Part shown: positions 1-13,684 of the stretch, one piece after another
Position numbering within the stretch: position 1 is the first letter of the stretch
How the letters are laid out: the number at the start of each line of letters is the position of its first letter
Assembly: GCA_965112735.1 (NCBI GenBank)
Contig: OZ218962.1
Location: 1,240,001-1,304,000 of the forward strand
DNA length: 64,000 nucleotides
Reading direction: 5' to 3'
Origin: Phaeosaccion multiseriatum
Taxonomy: Eukaryota; Ochrophyta, other classes
The notes under the pieces: model-generated
What the model saw: the letters and a program-made list of their open reading frames with translations, nothing else
Databases searched by the model: none
Told to the model about the DNA's origin: nothing
Position numbers and translations under genes: made by a program

Positions 1-1361
1 CTCACGTACAGCACCACGGGGTCCGCGCAGCCCGTCACCACTCTGCCCATCTCAATGTGCGCGATGCAGTGGTTCACGCCCACTAGCGGGACCTGGGTGT
101 GCGGTCAATACAACAGGGGAGGGGGTGTGTGTGTGAGAGAGAGAGAGGGAGCGGGCCATGCAAGAAAATGAAAGGGAAAGGAGCACGCATGGCGGAGAGC
201 GGGGGAGAGCAAAAGAAAGGGAAAGTAGCAAATGAATCGAATGGAAACACACAAACACACAAACAAACAAACAAACAAACACACACACCAGAAACTTCCC
301 TCAACCCTCCTCCATGCCACCTTACCTTCCACAGCAAAGACAGGGCCCTCGCGCACACTGCGCAAGTTTGGAGGGGCCCTCCCATGCCGGGCCCTTGCGT
401 GAAGCAAATCACAGACACGTCAGAGGGAGAGAGCGACGCCTCCTGCAGGGCCTGACGAACGAGAGCAACAATGTGCTGTACTCGGGGGCAACGGCACGGC
501 ACGGCACAGTACGGTACAGAGCAGCAGGCAGCAGGGCGTCAGGCATCAAAAATAATACACGGGCACACAAGTCCAATCAATCGAAGTCGAGCCATGGAGT
601 ATAGTCGCTACAAAGGAAAGTGACTCGACCAGGTATGTGCCTCTCCTCGGCCTGCCTGCGACACGTGTTTCCCATTCCATTCTCTCCACTCACCTGTTGG
701 TGGTGCTGGGCAGTCTCTCTGGGTAAGAAGCCTGTGCCTGGTGGTGTTACATATGTCTTGCGCGGGTTGGACAGAATGTCGTAGCTGCCCTGTGCAGAGC
801 CCTCTTCATTAGAAGCAGGACTGGCAGCAGCAGGGGTGTAGCGCAATACTCCGACCCCAACCTGAGCAGGAGGAGGAGCACGCGGGCACACACGGGTTAC
901 TCCCTACTTCGCCTCATGCACATTGGTTCTTGGCCTCGACCCTTGTGGCAAAGAGGTTTCGAAGAGGTCCAAGACACAAGGTGTGGAGGGCCTGGCAACA
1001 GATAGATGGACAGACCCCGCTTTTCAGGCAGAGAGACCAGCTTCTTGACCTCGATAGCACGTTTGCTGCTTCTCAGACTGACCAGACAGCTCCCTTCCTC
1101 GACAGTATATGATCCTTTCCTGCTTCTCAAGCGGACAAGAAGGCTCCCGCAATCGATAGGAGAAGAAAAAACTCTTTCCCTGCTTCCCACACCGACACAA
1201 GACATGAGACATAGCAGAGGCTTCTTTTCTGCTTCCTAGACTGAGAAGATACCTCCCAGTTCGTACACCACCCCAGACCTCACCTTATTCGCGCTCCCCT
1301 CAATGCCAAGGGCGATGAGGGGGCCCTTGTGGACCGAAGGGGGCAGATCGATCGCCTTCAT
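1..1361 (-). CDS. KAE1: Kae1/OSGEP tRNA threonylcarbamoyladenosine (t6A) synthase catalytic subunit, 5' part (runs off left edge)
   Basis: This is the catalytic subunit of the KEOPS complex, which transfers threonylcarbamoyl to A37 of ANN-decoding tRNAs. The protein is built from exon 1 (1284-1361, starting MKAIDLPP and ending GIEGSANK), exon 2 (694-861, VGVGVLRY then [16 protein letters not shown]), exon 3 (326-475, [20 protein letters not shown] then GPGMGGPL) and exon 4 (left edge to 92, [17 protein letters not shown]). The HCIAH metal-binding HxxxH motif is present. All joins are phase 0 with GT-AG borders. The glycine-rich ATP-binding part continues outside the window: GTGAG at the left edge can be read as a donor or as coding. 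The residues fit the Kae1 family better than bacterial TsaD ([13 protein letters not shown]). Exon 1 is separated by a 422-bp intron with a degenerate tandem repeat. Confidence 0.93.
1066..1257. repeat. Degenerate tandem repeat inside Kae1 intron 1
   Basis: Four related segments begin CTGCTTCTCAG, CTGCTTCTCAAG, CTGCTTCCCAC and CTGCTTCCTAG at about 1066, 1120, 1180 and 1229, a spacing of 49-60 bp. Most are followed by a (GA/CA)AG..CTCCC stretch. It has no open frame shared by all units and lies wholly within the intron. Confidence 0.55.
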
Positions 1362-1930
1362 CCTCAAGCTTTATCCCTGCACCGCTCCACGGCGCCAATC
1401 CCGTGCTCTGCTACCCTCCGCTGCTCCTGCTCATTCTCTAAAGCCTGCTGCTTGTTGCCGGGGGTCGTACTATGGGCTTATAACTGGGGAGGGAAAGAGC
1501 TGTGTCGTATGTCAACAATAATTGACTTACGGGAACCCTTTTCTGCCATCAACTGCCAGTCCCCCTCTACAATCCCCCCTCTGCAAACCGCTGATCCAGT
1601 AAACACAAACCACATCTCTTATCATTTATACGTTAGAGCAAATCATCCCGCAGCATGTTCTGTCCCAGGCCGGGGGAAAGGATTTTCTATAAAAAAGATC
1701 TATCCACTCTGACAAAAGGCAGCGCACCTGGCTGACTAACTTACGAACGAGCGAACTAACAAACGAACTGGAGGAGCGGGATGATCGGATGAGGTGAGGG
1801 GGAGCCCTGACCTCTGCTGCTGCATGATGTGCAACAAGGGTGCAGCAGAACGTAAAGGGACATACAATGAATGGGACGGGGGGAGGAGGAAGCCGGTGTG
1901 TGTGTATCTGTCATCCGTGTGGCACCTAAC
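1362..1930. other. Intergenic: Kae1 upstream flank and urea transporter 3' flank
   Basis: No gene is supported here. It is the 5' flank of the leftward Kae1 gene and the 3' flank of the leftward DUR3 gene. An A/T-rich patch with TATAAAAAAG lies near 1688-1698. It is oriented for a rightward promoter and is not obviously used. Confidence 0.5.
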
Positions 1931-5341
<3,411 letters not shown>

Positions 5342-5398
5342 GGTCTTTATACCGATTGTTTCGAAGTGTACCGATATCCATATTGCCTGGTTGGGGCA

Positions 5399-5416
5399 GC
5401 AGTTGGTGATACAGCA
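5399..5416 (+). repeat. 18-mer motif copy 1 (GCAGTTGGTGATACAGCA)
   Basis: First of six near-identical copies of an 18-base word in this window. This copy lies 58 bp upstream of the DUR3 start codon and is preceded by GCA. Unlike the other copies it is not followed by a CAG run. Confidence 0.75.
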
Positions 5417-5771
5417 ATCACGTGGCTGTCTGAGCGAGAACGCGGCGCTGAATTGGATGAGGATGACTGTGACTTCGACCGACAAATCCTCCCCAGTTCA
5501 ACACATGGGCGGTCGGGGGTCTCAGGGCTGGCCAGCTATGGCGTGCGGGCTTTAATAAACTGAAACTGAAACATAAACCCTTCCACCAGTCCACCAGGTA
5601 AGAGACCCCCCAGGTGGCCCTTCCTTCCCACCTTTGATTTTTGCGAACCTTGTCGGGGGCCGAACATCGAGGAATAGAACAGAGTCAACCAACAGAGGAG
5701 CTGCTGCAGCAGTTTGAGGTGCAGGGAGTCACAAAGTATGTGTGGGGCGTGGGTTGGACGTAGCATGGCAG

Positions 5772-5934
5772 TCGGCCCCTGACATGCTTCTGACAGGCCA
5801 GCCCAGAAGCAGGAAGACTTGGCCCTCATCATTGCCTTATTACATGGCTTTCCCCCAGAACCTGGAACCTGCCTGGCCGGCTGGCGCCGGCCAGAGAAGC
5901 AGGAGGGTCGCCTCAGAAGCATGTCAGGGGCCGA
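5772..5934. mobile_element. 163-bp foldback/MITE-like element with 22-bp perfect TIRs and 6-bp TSD
   Basis: The left end begins TCGGCCCCTGACATGC and the right end finishes with its exact reverse complement. Identity extends over 22 bp at each end. The sequence TGGCAG occurs directly on both flanks (5766-5771 and 5935-5940), a 6-bp target-site duplication. There is no coding capacity. The interior is GC-rich, with CTGCTTC and GGCCGG words shared with the 18-kb copy in inverted orientation. It sits between DUR3 and its pseudogene. A non-autonomous DNA transposon is the best reading; the superfamily is not identifiable. Confidence 0.8.
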
Positions 5935-5989
5935 TGGCAGTGTGTGTGTGGGGGGTGGGCGGCATCATAACTAGGCGGAGGTGGCCTTG

Positions 5990-6640
5990 CGCCTTGCGCT
6001 CCTCCTTGTTGTCGAGGTAGGAGTGGACGGCGGTTTGGCCTATTGACACTCTGGTGACCATCAAGATTCTCCCCCTCTTGCCTCGTCCACCACAGTCGGT
6101 TCTCCGGCGAGGAAGCCGACCAACTTCTCCAGGGCGGCGAGCCTCTGTTCCATGCTGGAGTTCTTCTCGCCGCTCGAGAGGGCGGCGAGTCTCTGCTCCA
6201 GCTTAGAGATCTTCTCTCCGCTCGAAAGGGTGCGCTCCATACCGAAGATGCCGTAGGAAACGTGCAGGAGCTCGCTACTGGACTAAATGAGGGGCAAGAA
6301 CATGACAAGCAATGCGGTGCTCACGAGACCCCATATGATCAGGAGGCCCACCAGTCAGCCACAACAAGTGAAAAACCGCAGTGGTGTGGTTGTCTGGGGA
6401 AGCACTACTGGCAGTCAGGCTTGGGTGGTCACTTCCTCGGCCAAGCCCTGCTTGCGAAAGGTAATCAAATTGGGTGCAAAACAGGAGGAAGGGGGGCTTT
6501 ACACGAGGAAGGGGCGGGGCGGAGGGGAAGAAGCAACAAAAAAACGAAAGCCGTTCCTTCCTCCCTCACCTGTGGTGGGCGTACTCCGTAGGTACGCTCG
6601 TGGCGCACTCCCCGCACTCCATGATGTTGCGAGGGAAATT
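5990..6640 (-). pseudogene. Collapsed DUR3 paralogue: exon 1 plus intron 1 joined to the C-terminal exon
   Basis: The right part (about 6440-6625) resembles DUR3 exon 1 and intron 1, including a MECGECATSVP start exon followed by a CTCAC-type donor and the AAAGC..CTTGCTTACGAAAGGT-like intron text. The left part (about 6020-6345) resembles the last exon: reverse-strand PLI, SSELLHVSYGIFG, SSGEKISKLEQRLAAL, EKLVGFLAGEP. Everything between (the transporter core) is missing. A TAG replaces the Glu codon after PLI (plus strand CTA near 6284). A 48-bp segment of the coiled coil is duplicated in tandem (6132-6179 and 6180-6227). It cannot encode a transporter. It arose by tandem duplication of the neighbour followed by internal deletion. 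Confidence 0.85.
6132..6227 (-). repeat. 48-bp tandem duplication in the DUR3 pseudogene coiled coil
   Basis: Two adjacent 48-bp units each encode the LSSGEK..EQRLAAL heptad segment in the reverse frame. They have diverged by several substitutions. The intact gene has a single copy at the corresponding place (about 2105-2155). Confidence 0.8.
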
Positions 6641-6736
6641 CGGAAAGTGATTGGATTTCACATCAGTTGGTGATCCAACCAAACTCACAGGTGGGCTGCT
6701 CCCTCTTTTCCCTCCCTTTCCTTCTCGTTAGCCTCG

Positions 6737-7750
6737 ATGCCTCCGACGTCCTACCTCGTGGTGAAGAATCCGTCTCCACGCAGCAATCAGGGCCGGATCA
6801 TCCGCTGTGCTGTGGCGTTTCGCTGCACGGAGGTCATCCTAATCGGCTACGACAAGTTTAGCACACATGGGGCGCACGGGTCACAGAAGGTGAGTCGTCT
6901 TGCTTCCTCCCAAAGGCGCTGGGGGAAGGAAGGCCCTCGACCTCTGGGCAGTCTTCACTGACGATCGATGCGCTGCTGCTCTCCTTTCCTCCTTGTTGCG
7001 AAGCACATGGCGTACCGTTGCTTTGCGCAGTGGTGCGAGGCTGCTGCCTACCTGCATAACCGGGGCTGCGAGCTGCACGGCCTCGCGCTACCGCAATTCT
7101 CCGAATCCAATGGCGTGGGCGGGAATGCGGAAAACCCATTACCACTGGAGCCTGTGCACACCCGGCCCTTCAGAGGCGATGCGGCCTTTCTCATTGTAGA
7201 GAGTGCCGAGGTGGCAGCGCTGTGCGATAAATTGCTGTACGTGGAGCAAGCGCCCGCCCCTCCACTGCCCTTGGATGGCGCGGTGGCTTTTGCCATTGTC
7301 TTGCACCATTTCGCAGAGTGGGCCGGGCTGGCCAGCACAAGCCACCAGGGAGAAAAGTTTCGCGTTGAAGAAGGACCGATGGAGAAGGTTGAGGGTGAGG
7401 ATGGGAGCGAGAGCAGCACGTCGGAGTGTGCCAAGTGCAAGCAGCATGAGGATCAAGCACAAGAGCCGCCGAAGCCGAGGGTGAGGAGGAGGAGAAAGAA
7501 GGGCTACCTTCTCGTGGTCCAAGGCTCCGCCCCTGCGGGCCAAGCACCGCCACGTCGCCCCCGGAGAGGGGAGGGGGACGCACGGCAGGGGGAGGGTGGG
7601 GACGAGGATGGACTCTGGGAGGGGATGGCTGCCATGTGGGGGGCGGAGGAGGACAACGAGGAGGAGGAGGGTGAGGAGCCGCAGCGACAAGAAGTGCCAG
7701 AAGACAAGAAACGGGAAATGCCAATAAAAAATGCAAGCATGCCCTCCTAA
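6737..7750 (+). CDS. SpoU/TrmH-family (SPOUT) RNA 2'-O-methyltransferase-like protein
   Basis: Exons 6737-6889 and 7004-7750 (299 aa, phase 0). The N-terminal half has the SpoU entry motif: YLVVKNPSPRSNQGRIIRCA, EVILIGYDKF, then STHGAHGSQK. The second exon gives the knot: GDAAFLIVESAEVAALCDKL then DGAVAFAIVLHHFAEWAGL, where the family has a GNEG-type loop and SLNVSVAAAIVLHHF. The GNEG loop is replaced by VESA and the conserved Asn of motif 3 is Gly, so S-adenosylmethionine binding may be weakened. A long charged tail (RRRRKKG, then an acidic stretch EEDNEEEEGEE) follows. Its stop codon is 9 bp from that of the opposing cyclophilin gene. Family assignment is firm; activity is uncertain. Confidence 0.82.
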
Positions 7751-7759
7751 AATCTCCTC

Positions 7760-9206
7760 CTAAATCTGCCCACTGCTGTCAATGGTGACTTTGGCCATGG
7801 GGTGCCCACTATACTTGTTGACAGGCATGAGGTTGACGCGAGACACGACGTCCATCCCCTCGAGCACCTGGCCGATGACCACGTTGCTCCGGTCCAGCTT
7901 GGGGTCGGGCCCGCTGGTGATGCTGAATCGGAAGGATCGCCCTCCCTTCTGCACCGTCACGAGCCCTGCGCAAGGGCACATTTGGGCACGAGTAGTCGTT
8001 AGAGGAGGGAGGAGAGCGAGTGAGCGAGCGAGAACGGGGCAGGCAACCAACTCAAGTGCTGAGCAGCATAAGATGCTACCGACCCGCAGAGACATGCTTC
8101 GCCGCCGTGCTGTCTGCGTTGACTCTGGGGAGGAAATCCTCTTCCTTCGCTTTCCGCCCCATGTAAGAGGGGATCTTCATCTTGCCCATATTGATCTCCT
8201 TGTTCCTGGAGAGAGGCGTAGGGGGAGGGAATGTTCGTTACGGTATTCCGTCACCACCAGGGACATGAAATACATTCATGGCCCGTCCAAGCCCCACCTC
8301 TTGATGGTGTCGACCGTGCTGCCCTCGAAGGACCAAGGTCCAACCACGAGGCCTTGCGCGTCTCGAGTGCTCAGCTCTCCTGCGAGTGTCCAGCACAAGG
8401 ATGGGTCGAGGTGTGAGGTTTGTCTTGGCCACCCCCCCCCACCCTGTGATCGACACACAACACATGATCCTTGCTGCCATCTCGTCGACCAAGTGTGGCA
8501 GCATACAATGTCCAGGGGATGCTCTCCCTTCCCACCACCACCTGATCTGACCTTTGCACAAGCTGGTGAAAACCTCTACTGCCGTGGGCGCCGCTCCCCG
8601 CCACAAGCCTGAGCGTTTCGAGACAGATCCATGACCACGAGCAGCACGGAGGGTTACTTCATGCAATGAAACAAGTTCAAGACAGGAAACAGAGATCCCT
8701 GCCCTCTCCTTACCTAACAAGACCCTCCCCGCTGGCTGGCCTCCCACGCTGACATCCAAATAGACCTTGTCCGACACCTCATAGCCCAGAGAGTCCTCGA
8801 CAACTGGCGTTCCCAAGACGGGTGCGTTGGTCGCGTCTTGTCCGTTATCTTGGCACGCAGCGTCAGAGGGCTGGCAGCGATCTCTCCCGCCCCAAACAAT
8901 GCCTAGCTGCCCGTCTATATCTGCCCACACCTCAGGTCTCTTTTTTTTTTCGGCCGCCCATGCATGACCGGGGCCGGTTGCTCCAACGCCTACCAATAAT
9001 CCAGCAGCTGCAGACGCCACATGACGTACAAAGAGTTGCCTTGATGTCCCAGCCTCGTGCGGTAAGGTTGGTAGTGGCTGGGGAGGGAGTGGGGGAGGCG
9101 TCGGCTTCCCCTTGAAGGCGAAGATGTACGCATTGCAGCTGTACCAAGAGCAGCACAGCAAACCAAGTTGGAAGGCACACCGCCTAAAGCAGTACTTGGA
9201 TTCCAT
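7760..9206 (-). CDS. Cyclophilin-type PPIase-like protein, probably thylakoid-lumen targeted
   Basis: Five exons (8714-9206, 8552-8608, 8298-8379, 8084-8205, 7760-7965) sum to 319 aa. The chosen start MESKYCFRRC opens a hydrophobic signal-like segment ending CNAYIFAFKGK. A second stretch, RHVASAAAGLLVGVG then GHAWA, precedes the mature protein and looks like a lumenal (Tat-like) signal. The cyclophilin fold is visible in VYLDVSVGGQPAGRVLLGLW, APTAVEVFTSLCKG, SFEGSTVDTIKR and SNVVIGQVLEGMDVVSRVN. The catalytic FHR and QGGD motifs are absent: the region reads STVDTIKRNKEINMGKMKI. A chaperone or structural role is therefore more likely than isomerase activity. In-frame ATG codons upstream would hide the signal peptide. 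Confidence 0.8.
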
Positions 9207-9759
9207 AAGAAGAAAGGATTCCCTCTTTCTTCGGGATAAGATCGGAGAGTTCGGGAAGAAGAAAAAGAGGGGGAAGATTGGGGCCAGCCAACTGCAGGCG
9301 TTGGTCATACAGGAAAATTCACAAATGGACCTGCTCACTCGCCTTCTCTCCCTCGCGCTCGTGCGCACGCTCTCGCCCCCTCTCCCACTCCTCTCCCGCC
9401 CTCGGTCTCACCGCCTGCTACCCCTGCTCTCTCTCACTGTCTCGCCCTCCAGCACCTCGGTTCCCCTATCCCTCTCCCCTCCCCTCCCTCCCCCTCCCCC
9501 CTCTCGCCTCTCGCACTCCCGTCCCGCTGTCTCCCCCCCTCTCCCTCCCGCCCTCTCCCACTGTCTCCCACTCTGACCTCCCCCCCCCTCCCCCCTCCCC
9601 GTCTCTTTCGCGCGCCACTCGCTGTCCCTGCTCGCCTCTCCCCTCTCCCCCCTGGTGGAAGACGGAAGACCACTGAAATTTCAATGTTAGTAGATTTGTG
9701 TTGGCTTTGTATTAAGGTGTTCGGCAGAAGCCCCCTCCTCGCACTCGCACACAATCTCT
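9207..9759. repeat. Intergenic with pyrimidine-rich C/T tract (about 9340-9655)
   Basis: The space between the cyclophilin start and the coiled-coil gene's stop is dominated by an irregular CTC/CCCT-rich strand of about 300 bp. It has no gene on either strand. It lies in the cyclophilin upstream flank and could affect its promoter. Confidence 0.6.
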
Positions 9760-11336
9760 CTACACTCGGACAGATGTGATGAACTCCTCGTCTTCCTGTC
9801 GATGCAGAGGCGCCGCCGACGACGGGTCAGCAAGTGCCCCACCACCGGAGGAGGAGGGCAGATCAGCGCCTCCTGCCCCGCCGTCATCAAACTCCAGGCT
9901 GCTGCTGATATGATCGCTGAAAGAAGACACGTTCCTGAGACCATGGTTCCTTGAGTTATTGCTGGTGCTGCTGCTGCTGGTCACAGTGGCAGCCTCGTCG
10001 CCCCCCCCATCATACCCTTCTTCTTGTCCACCACCCATCGAGCCGCCCTCTCCGCTGCTCGTCCCCTGCTTGATGCCTGACCCCGCCCGCCGGAGCCTCT
10101 TGTTCACGCTCTTCATCCACGAAGTCGCTGCCGCCGCCGCAGAGGTAGCCGCACGGGGCGTTAGAATGCCCCCTCCAGTGCCATCCTCCTCCCCGGCCTT
10201 CACCCTACCACTCTCGGCCACCATAATGTCGCTCTCCAGGGACGACGAAGAGCTGCCCAGGACAGGGGAGAGGGCTGACTCAGAGGTCGGCTCCGGCGAG
10301 GAGGGGAGTTCAGGCACAGGCCGCATGGGGGAAAGAGGGGAGGCACCAATCTCGTCAAAGGTGGTGCTCTCCCTCTTGTTAAAGATACTCGTCCCCCAGG
10401 GAGAGCAGCTACTCGCCGGCTGCGACACCAGCTTCAGAGCGGCGATCTGAGCGGAGGCATGCGAGGGGACGGTGGCGCGGCAAGGTCAGCACAACCAACA
10501 AAGGGGTGGGCGTGGGCGAGGTGATTCGCTTCCCCAGCCCCTACTACACTCACCTCCTTCTTCTGCAGATTGTACTTTTGAGTGAGGTCTCTGAGGGCCA
10601 GCGCCTTTTCATAGAGGTCCTTGCGCTGCTTGCCTAGTTGGTCCTTCATCTGGTCAGATTCGGCGTGGTGCTGTGCCAGCTCTGTCTTGACCTGAGAGAG
10701 ACAAGTGAGCAGCCGAATGACAAAACAAGAGTGAGACGGAAAGGAAAACGCCACCAACAACAACGCCGGGTTGCTTGCGGTGTTTGCTGACTTGCCGTTC
10801 CAGTGGGCGAATGGGGAGCGAGCGAGCCGGCAGTGTGCACGAGACTTTCTCTCTGAGTGACTGACCTGGATAAGCATGTTAAGTGTCGTCTCCACGTCCT
10901 CGAATCGCTTTGCGCTAAGGTCTATTCCTCCTTCTCCGAACTGCTGTCTGGCCTCAAGAGAGACGGTGGCGAGCTGCAGGCGAAGCTCTGTGTTCTCTTT
11001 GATCACTTCTCTCTTCTCCGCCAGGGCTATACTCCACACCGACCGACAAAGGAGAAAGCACACAGGGAAATGCACACAGGCACGGTTGATCAGAGTACGA
11101 GTACAAAGGGCTGCTCGAGACCCTTGCATGTCGGGGTGCATCCTGTGGTCAATTTCAGACCCTTGCTTGCTTTGGGGCCTTCTGCAGCGTCATGCAGTCT
11201 TCTAACTTACCGGCCTCCTTTTGCCTGCGCGCCTCCTCTGCTCGGGCCTCGGCATCATTCAAAGTGTCTTCTGCGTAATCCTTCTGCCTCTCCGCCACCC
11301 CCAACTGATCAAGCAGCTCTTCTCTACAAGTTTCAT

Positions 11337-11367
<31 letters not shown>

Positions 11368-12422
11368 ACAAAAACAGCAGCAGCAGCAGCAGCAGGAGAG
11401 ACAAGTGCGTGGGGAAGGGGAGGGGGGAGAGCAGGGCAGCGGAGAGGTATGGGTAAGCGGACAAGCAACGGTCAATCACTCGTTTCGTGGCGCTTCTCCT
11501 CCCTGTACCGCTTCTCCTACCTGTCGGCATCCATGGCGGCGAGATAGTACTTCAGGCGGCTAATCTCCCTGTGAGTGACATTCGTTATGGTGAGTCCCAT
11601 CCATAGTCGGGAGACAGAGCAAGGGCAGCAAGCGGGGGTGGGGCATGTGGGGAAGGTTTCGCAACATGAGCACGGTGGTTCCCTCATCGAGGCAGGTTTG
11701 CCAGCGACCATGAGTATATCTCTCAGACCTTTTGCGTGCCGCTGCAGACGCCACTTCGTCCTCTGTGTCCTCGTCGTCCTCTGATGCAGAGGATGAGGGA
11801 TCATCCCACTTCCTCATGAGTTTCCTCCTTCGAGCTTCTTTTCGGGACCGGAGGGTAACCTCCCCACATCCGGGGCAGCAGGTATCCTTGTCCTTCTCCG
11901 TTGTGGAGCAGAAGGAGGCTTTGGGAGAGAGCATCTTGAGCATAAACGCTGCGAGCTCCTCCTCCTGCTCTCCGCTCAGGCCCCCCTCGTCCTCCGGGTC
12001 AAGCTCTTCCCCAACCAGCACAATCTCGGAGGCCTCTACGGGCGTCGGGGGCATCACCGATACCCCCTTTTGTTCTCTTTCCTCATTGACCTCGTCACTG
12101 CAAGCAAAAAGGAGCACACAAAGACTTCCAGGGTCAGCAGAGTGAAGGGCGTCTTGTCGGAAAAATACTCTTCTCATCACGATCACACCCACCTTTCGAA
12201 TCCGGATTCCAGACTGGAGTTGCTCATGGGGGGGGACAGAGGAAGAGTTTGCGGTGCCACCATCGCACTGTTTTGTTGCTCTCCATCATGCGCAGCAGTA
12301 CCGCCCTTGCTGCACGGAGTGACGACTGCCACCCCGACCTCATGAAGGCCAGCTGCGTTCACAAAATCATCCGCAACCCCGCTAGTGCTCTTCCCGGAGC
12401 CTAGCTGGGGATCCATCACCAT
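9760..12422 (-). CDS. Coiled-coil protein with CxxC motif, function unknown
   Basis: Seven exons (12193-12422, 11729-12097, 11521-11568, 11211-11323, 10866-11026, 10554-10691, 9760-10446) sum to 1,746 nt, 581 aa. The N-terminal third is acidic and low complexity (ELDPEDEGGLSGEQEEEL), followed by CCPGCGEVTLRSRKEARRRK, a possible metal site plus basic stretch. The middle is heptad-rich: ELLDQLGVAERQKDYAEDTL, EKREVIKENTELRLQLATVS, then LAQHHAESDQMKDQLGKQRK. The C-terminal 220 residues are Ser/Gly/Pro-rich with KRLRRAGSGIKQG. I do not recognise the family. The architecture suits a cytoskeletal or membrane-tether scaffold. It is divergent from DCTN6, with 208 bp between starts. Confidence 0.78.
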
Positions 12423-12630
12423 TCGCCTCCCTCACTCACAGCCACTCTTTTGCTGCTTCCTGGCACACCTTCGAGCTTCAAACCACAGCACAAGGGTGCA
12501 AACGTGGAAAAGAGGTAAACTGGACCAAAAACAGAAAATGCGTAACGGCGAGCGCAGTTGTCGACGATGGGTTCACGTTGGTTGTCCCACTCCCTCGTGC
12601 TTCTTCTTGCACGCCCTGTTCACGCTCACG
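12423..12630. promoter_or_regulatory. Compact divergent promoter region (coiled-coil gene / DCTN6)
   Basis: Only 208 bp separate the two divergent start codons, so any promoters must overlap. No clear TATA box is seen. Part of this interval could be a missed first exon of DCTN6. Confidence 0.45.
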
Positions 12631-13601
12631 ATGATCTGCGAGGGGGCTACGATCTCTGGGGACGTATCTATTGGGCCCGGGTGCATCATTCACCCGAACT
12701 GCCGGATCGATAGCAGCAGAGGCGGGCCGATTGTGCTCGGAGAAGATTGCATTGTGGAGGAGAGGGCAGTGTTGGTGAATACCTCCTCCCGTCCGATGGT
12801 GCTGGGATGCCGCAATCTCTTTGGTGTCGGATGTCGAGTCATGAGCAAGAGCGTGGGCGACGACAACATCTTCCAGCCCACGTGTGTGGTCGGCGAGCAT
12901 GTAGAGATTTTCAATGGCTGCACGGTTGGTGAGTGAGTGCGTGCATGTGGGGGGGGCTCTATCTTTGCAGGGATTGCATTTCCTTTCAAGCAAATTGGGA
13001 CCGACCTTGGGCTCCGAGGCAGTGCGAAACATGGGAAATGGGGCATTCTCTGACACTCCGTACACACCTTCTTTCCTTTCAAAGATCCCGTCCTTGAATC
13101 ATCATTCGCCTCGATTCCTGTCCCTGCTTCGATTCAACCTCTCGCCTCGCCCCTTCGCAGGCCCTTCGCTGGTGCTGAAGGATGCTCTGACGCTCGCAGA
13201 CAATAGCGTCGTCTTCCCAATGAGCACGGAGGTTTTCGCCTTTGGAATTAACACACCCACGCACAACACGGAGTGGAATGTAAGAGAATGTTCTCTGGTG
13301 TAGCTGTGTGTGCACAGAAGCCCTCTTTTTCCCTCGCGCATCGAATCACCGTCCTTCTCCTCCTGTCTTTTTACCTCACGCGCCTTTCCTCCCGTGGTCA
13401 TGTCTTGCCCCAACCCACTCCCTCCCTCCCTCCCAGCGATCAGAGGTGGATTGCTACCGCGCCTCTCTCTCCAGGCTCAGTCGATTTCATCGCATGCAGG
13501 AGCACACGCCTTCCCCAGCTCCTCCCCAGCAGCAGCACCAGGCGCCCCCGCCTCCACCCAGTATTGACACCCCTGCGGAGGCAGAGAGAGAGCCGAACTG
13601 A
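12631..13601 (+). CDS. DCTN6: Dynactin subunit 6 (p27), left-handed beta-helix protein
   Basis: Exons 12631-12928, 13161-13279 and 13437-13601 give 193 aa from MICEGATISGDVSIGPGCII. Hexapeptide repeats of the left-handed beta-helix follow: HPNCRIDSS, PIVLGEDCIVEERAVLVN, MVLGCRNLFGVGCRVMSK, DDNIFQPTCVVGEHVEIFN, then LADNSVVFPMSTEVFAFG. The C-terminal part YRASLSRLSRFHRMQEH is followed by a Pro/Gln tail. In animals p27 pairs with p25 at the pointed end of dynactin and helps cargo binding by cytoplasmic dynein. Animal p27 has about ten more N-terminal residues, so a short upstream exon may be missing. It shares a divergent promoter with the coiled-coil gene. Confidence 0.88.
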
Positions 13602-13611
13602 GCCGTGAACA

Positions 13612-13684
13612 TCAGCTAGGCAGGGCCGGGATACAGCGGACCGTAAGTCAGCGAGGCAGGGCCGGGATAACAGCGGACCGTGAG
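13612..13684 (+). repeat. Imperfect 36/37-bp tandem duplication after DCTN6
   Basis: Two adjacent units of the form CAGC.AGGCAGGGCCGGGAT(A)ACAGCGGACCGTRAG lie just after the DCTN6 stop codon, presumably in its 3' UTR. Confidence 0.7.

Noticed and set aside
5366-5563. Plus-strand frame MYRYPYCLVGAAVGDTAITW ending before an AATAAA
   Set aside because: It looks partly protein-like, but overlaps the DUR3 5' region and one 18-mer copy, and no upstream exon or homologue was recognised.
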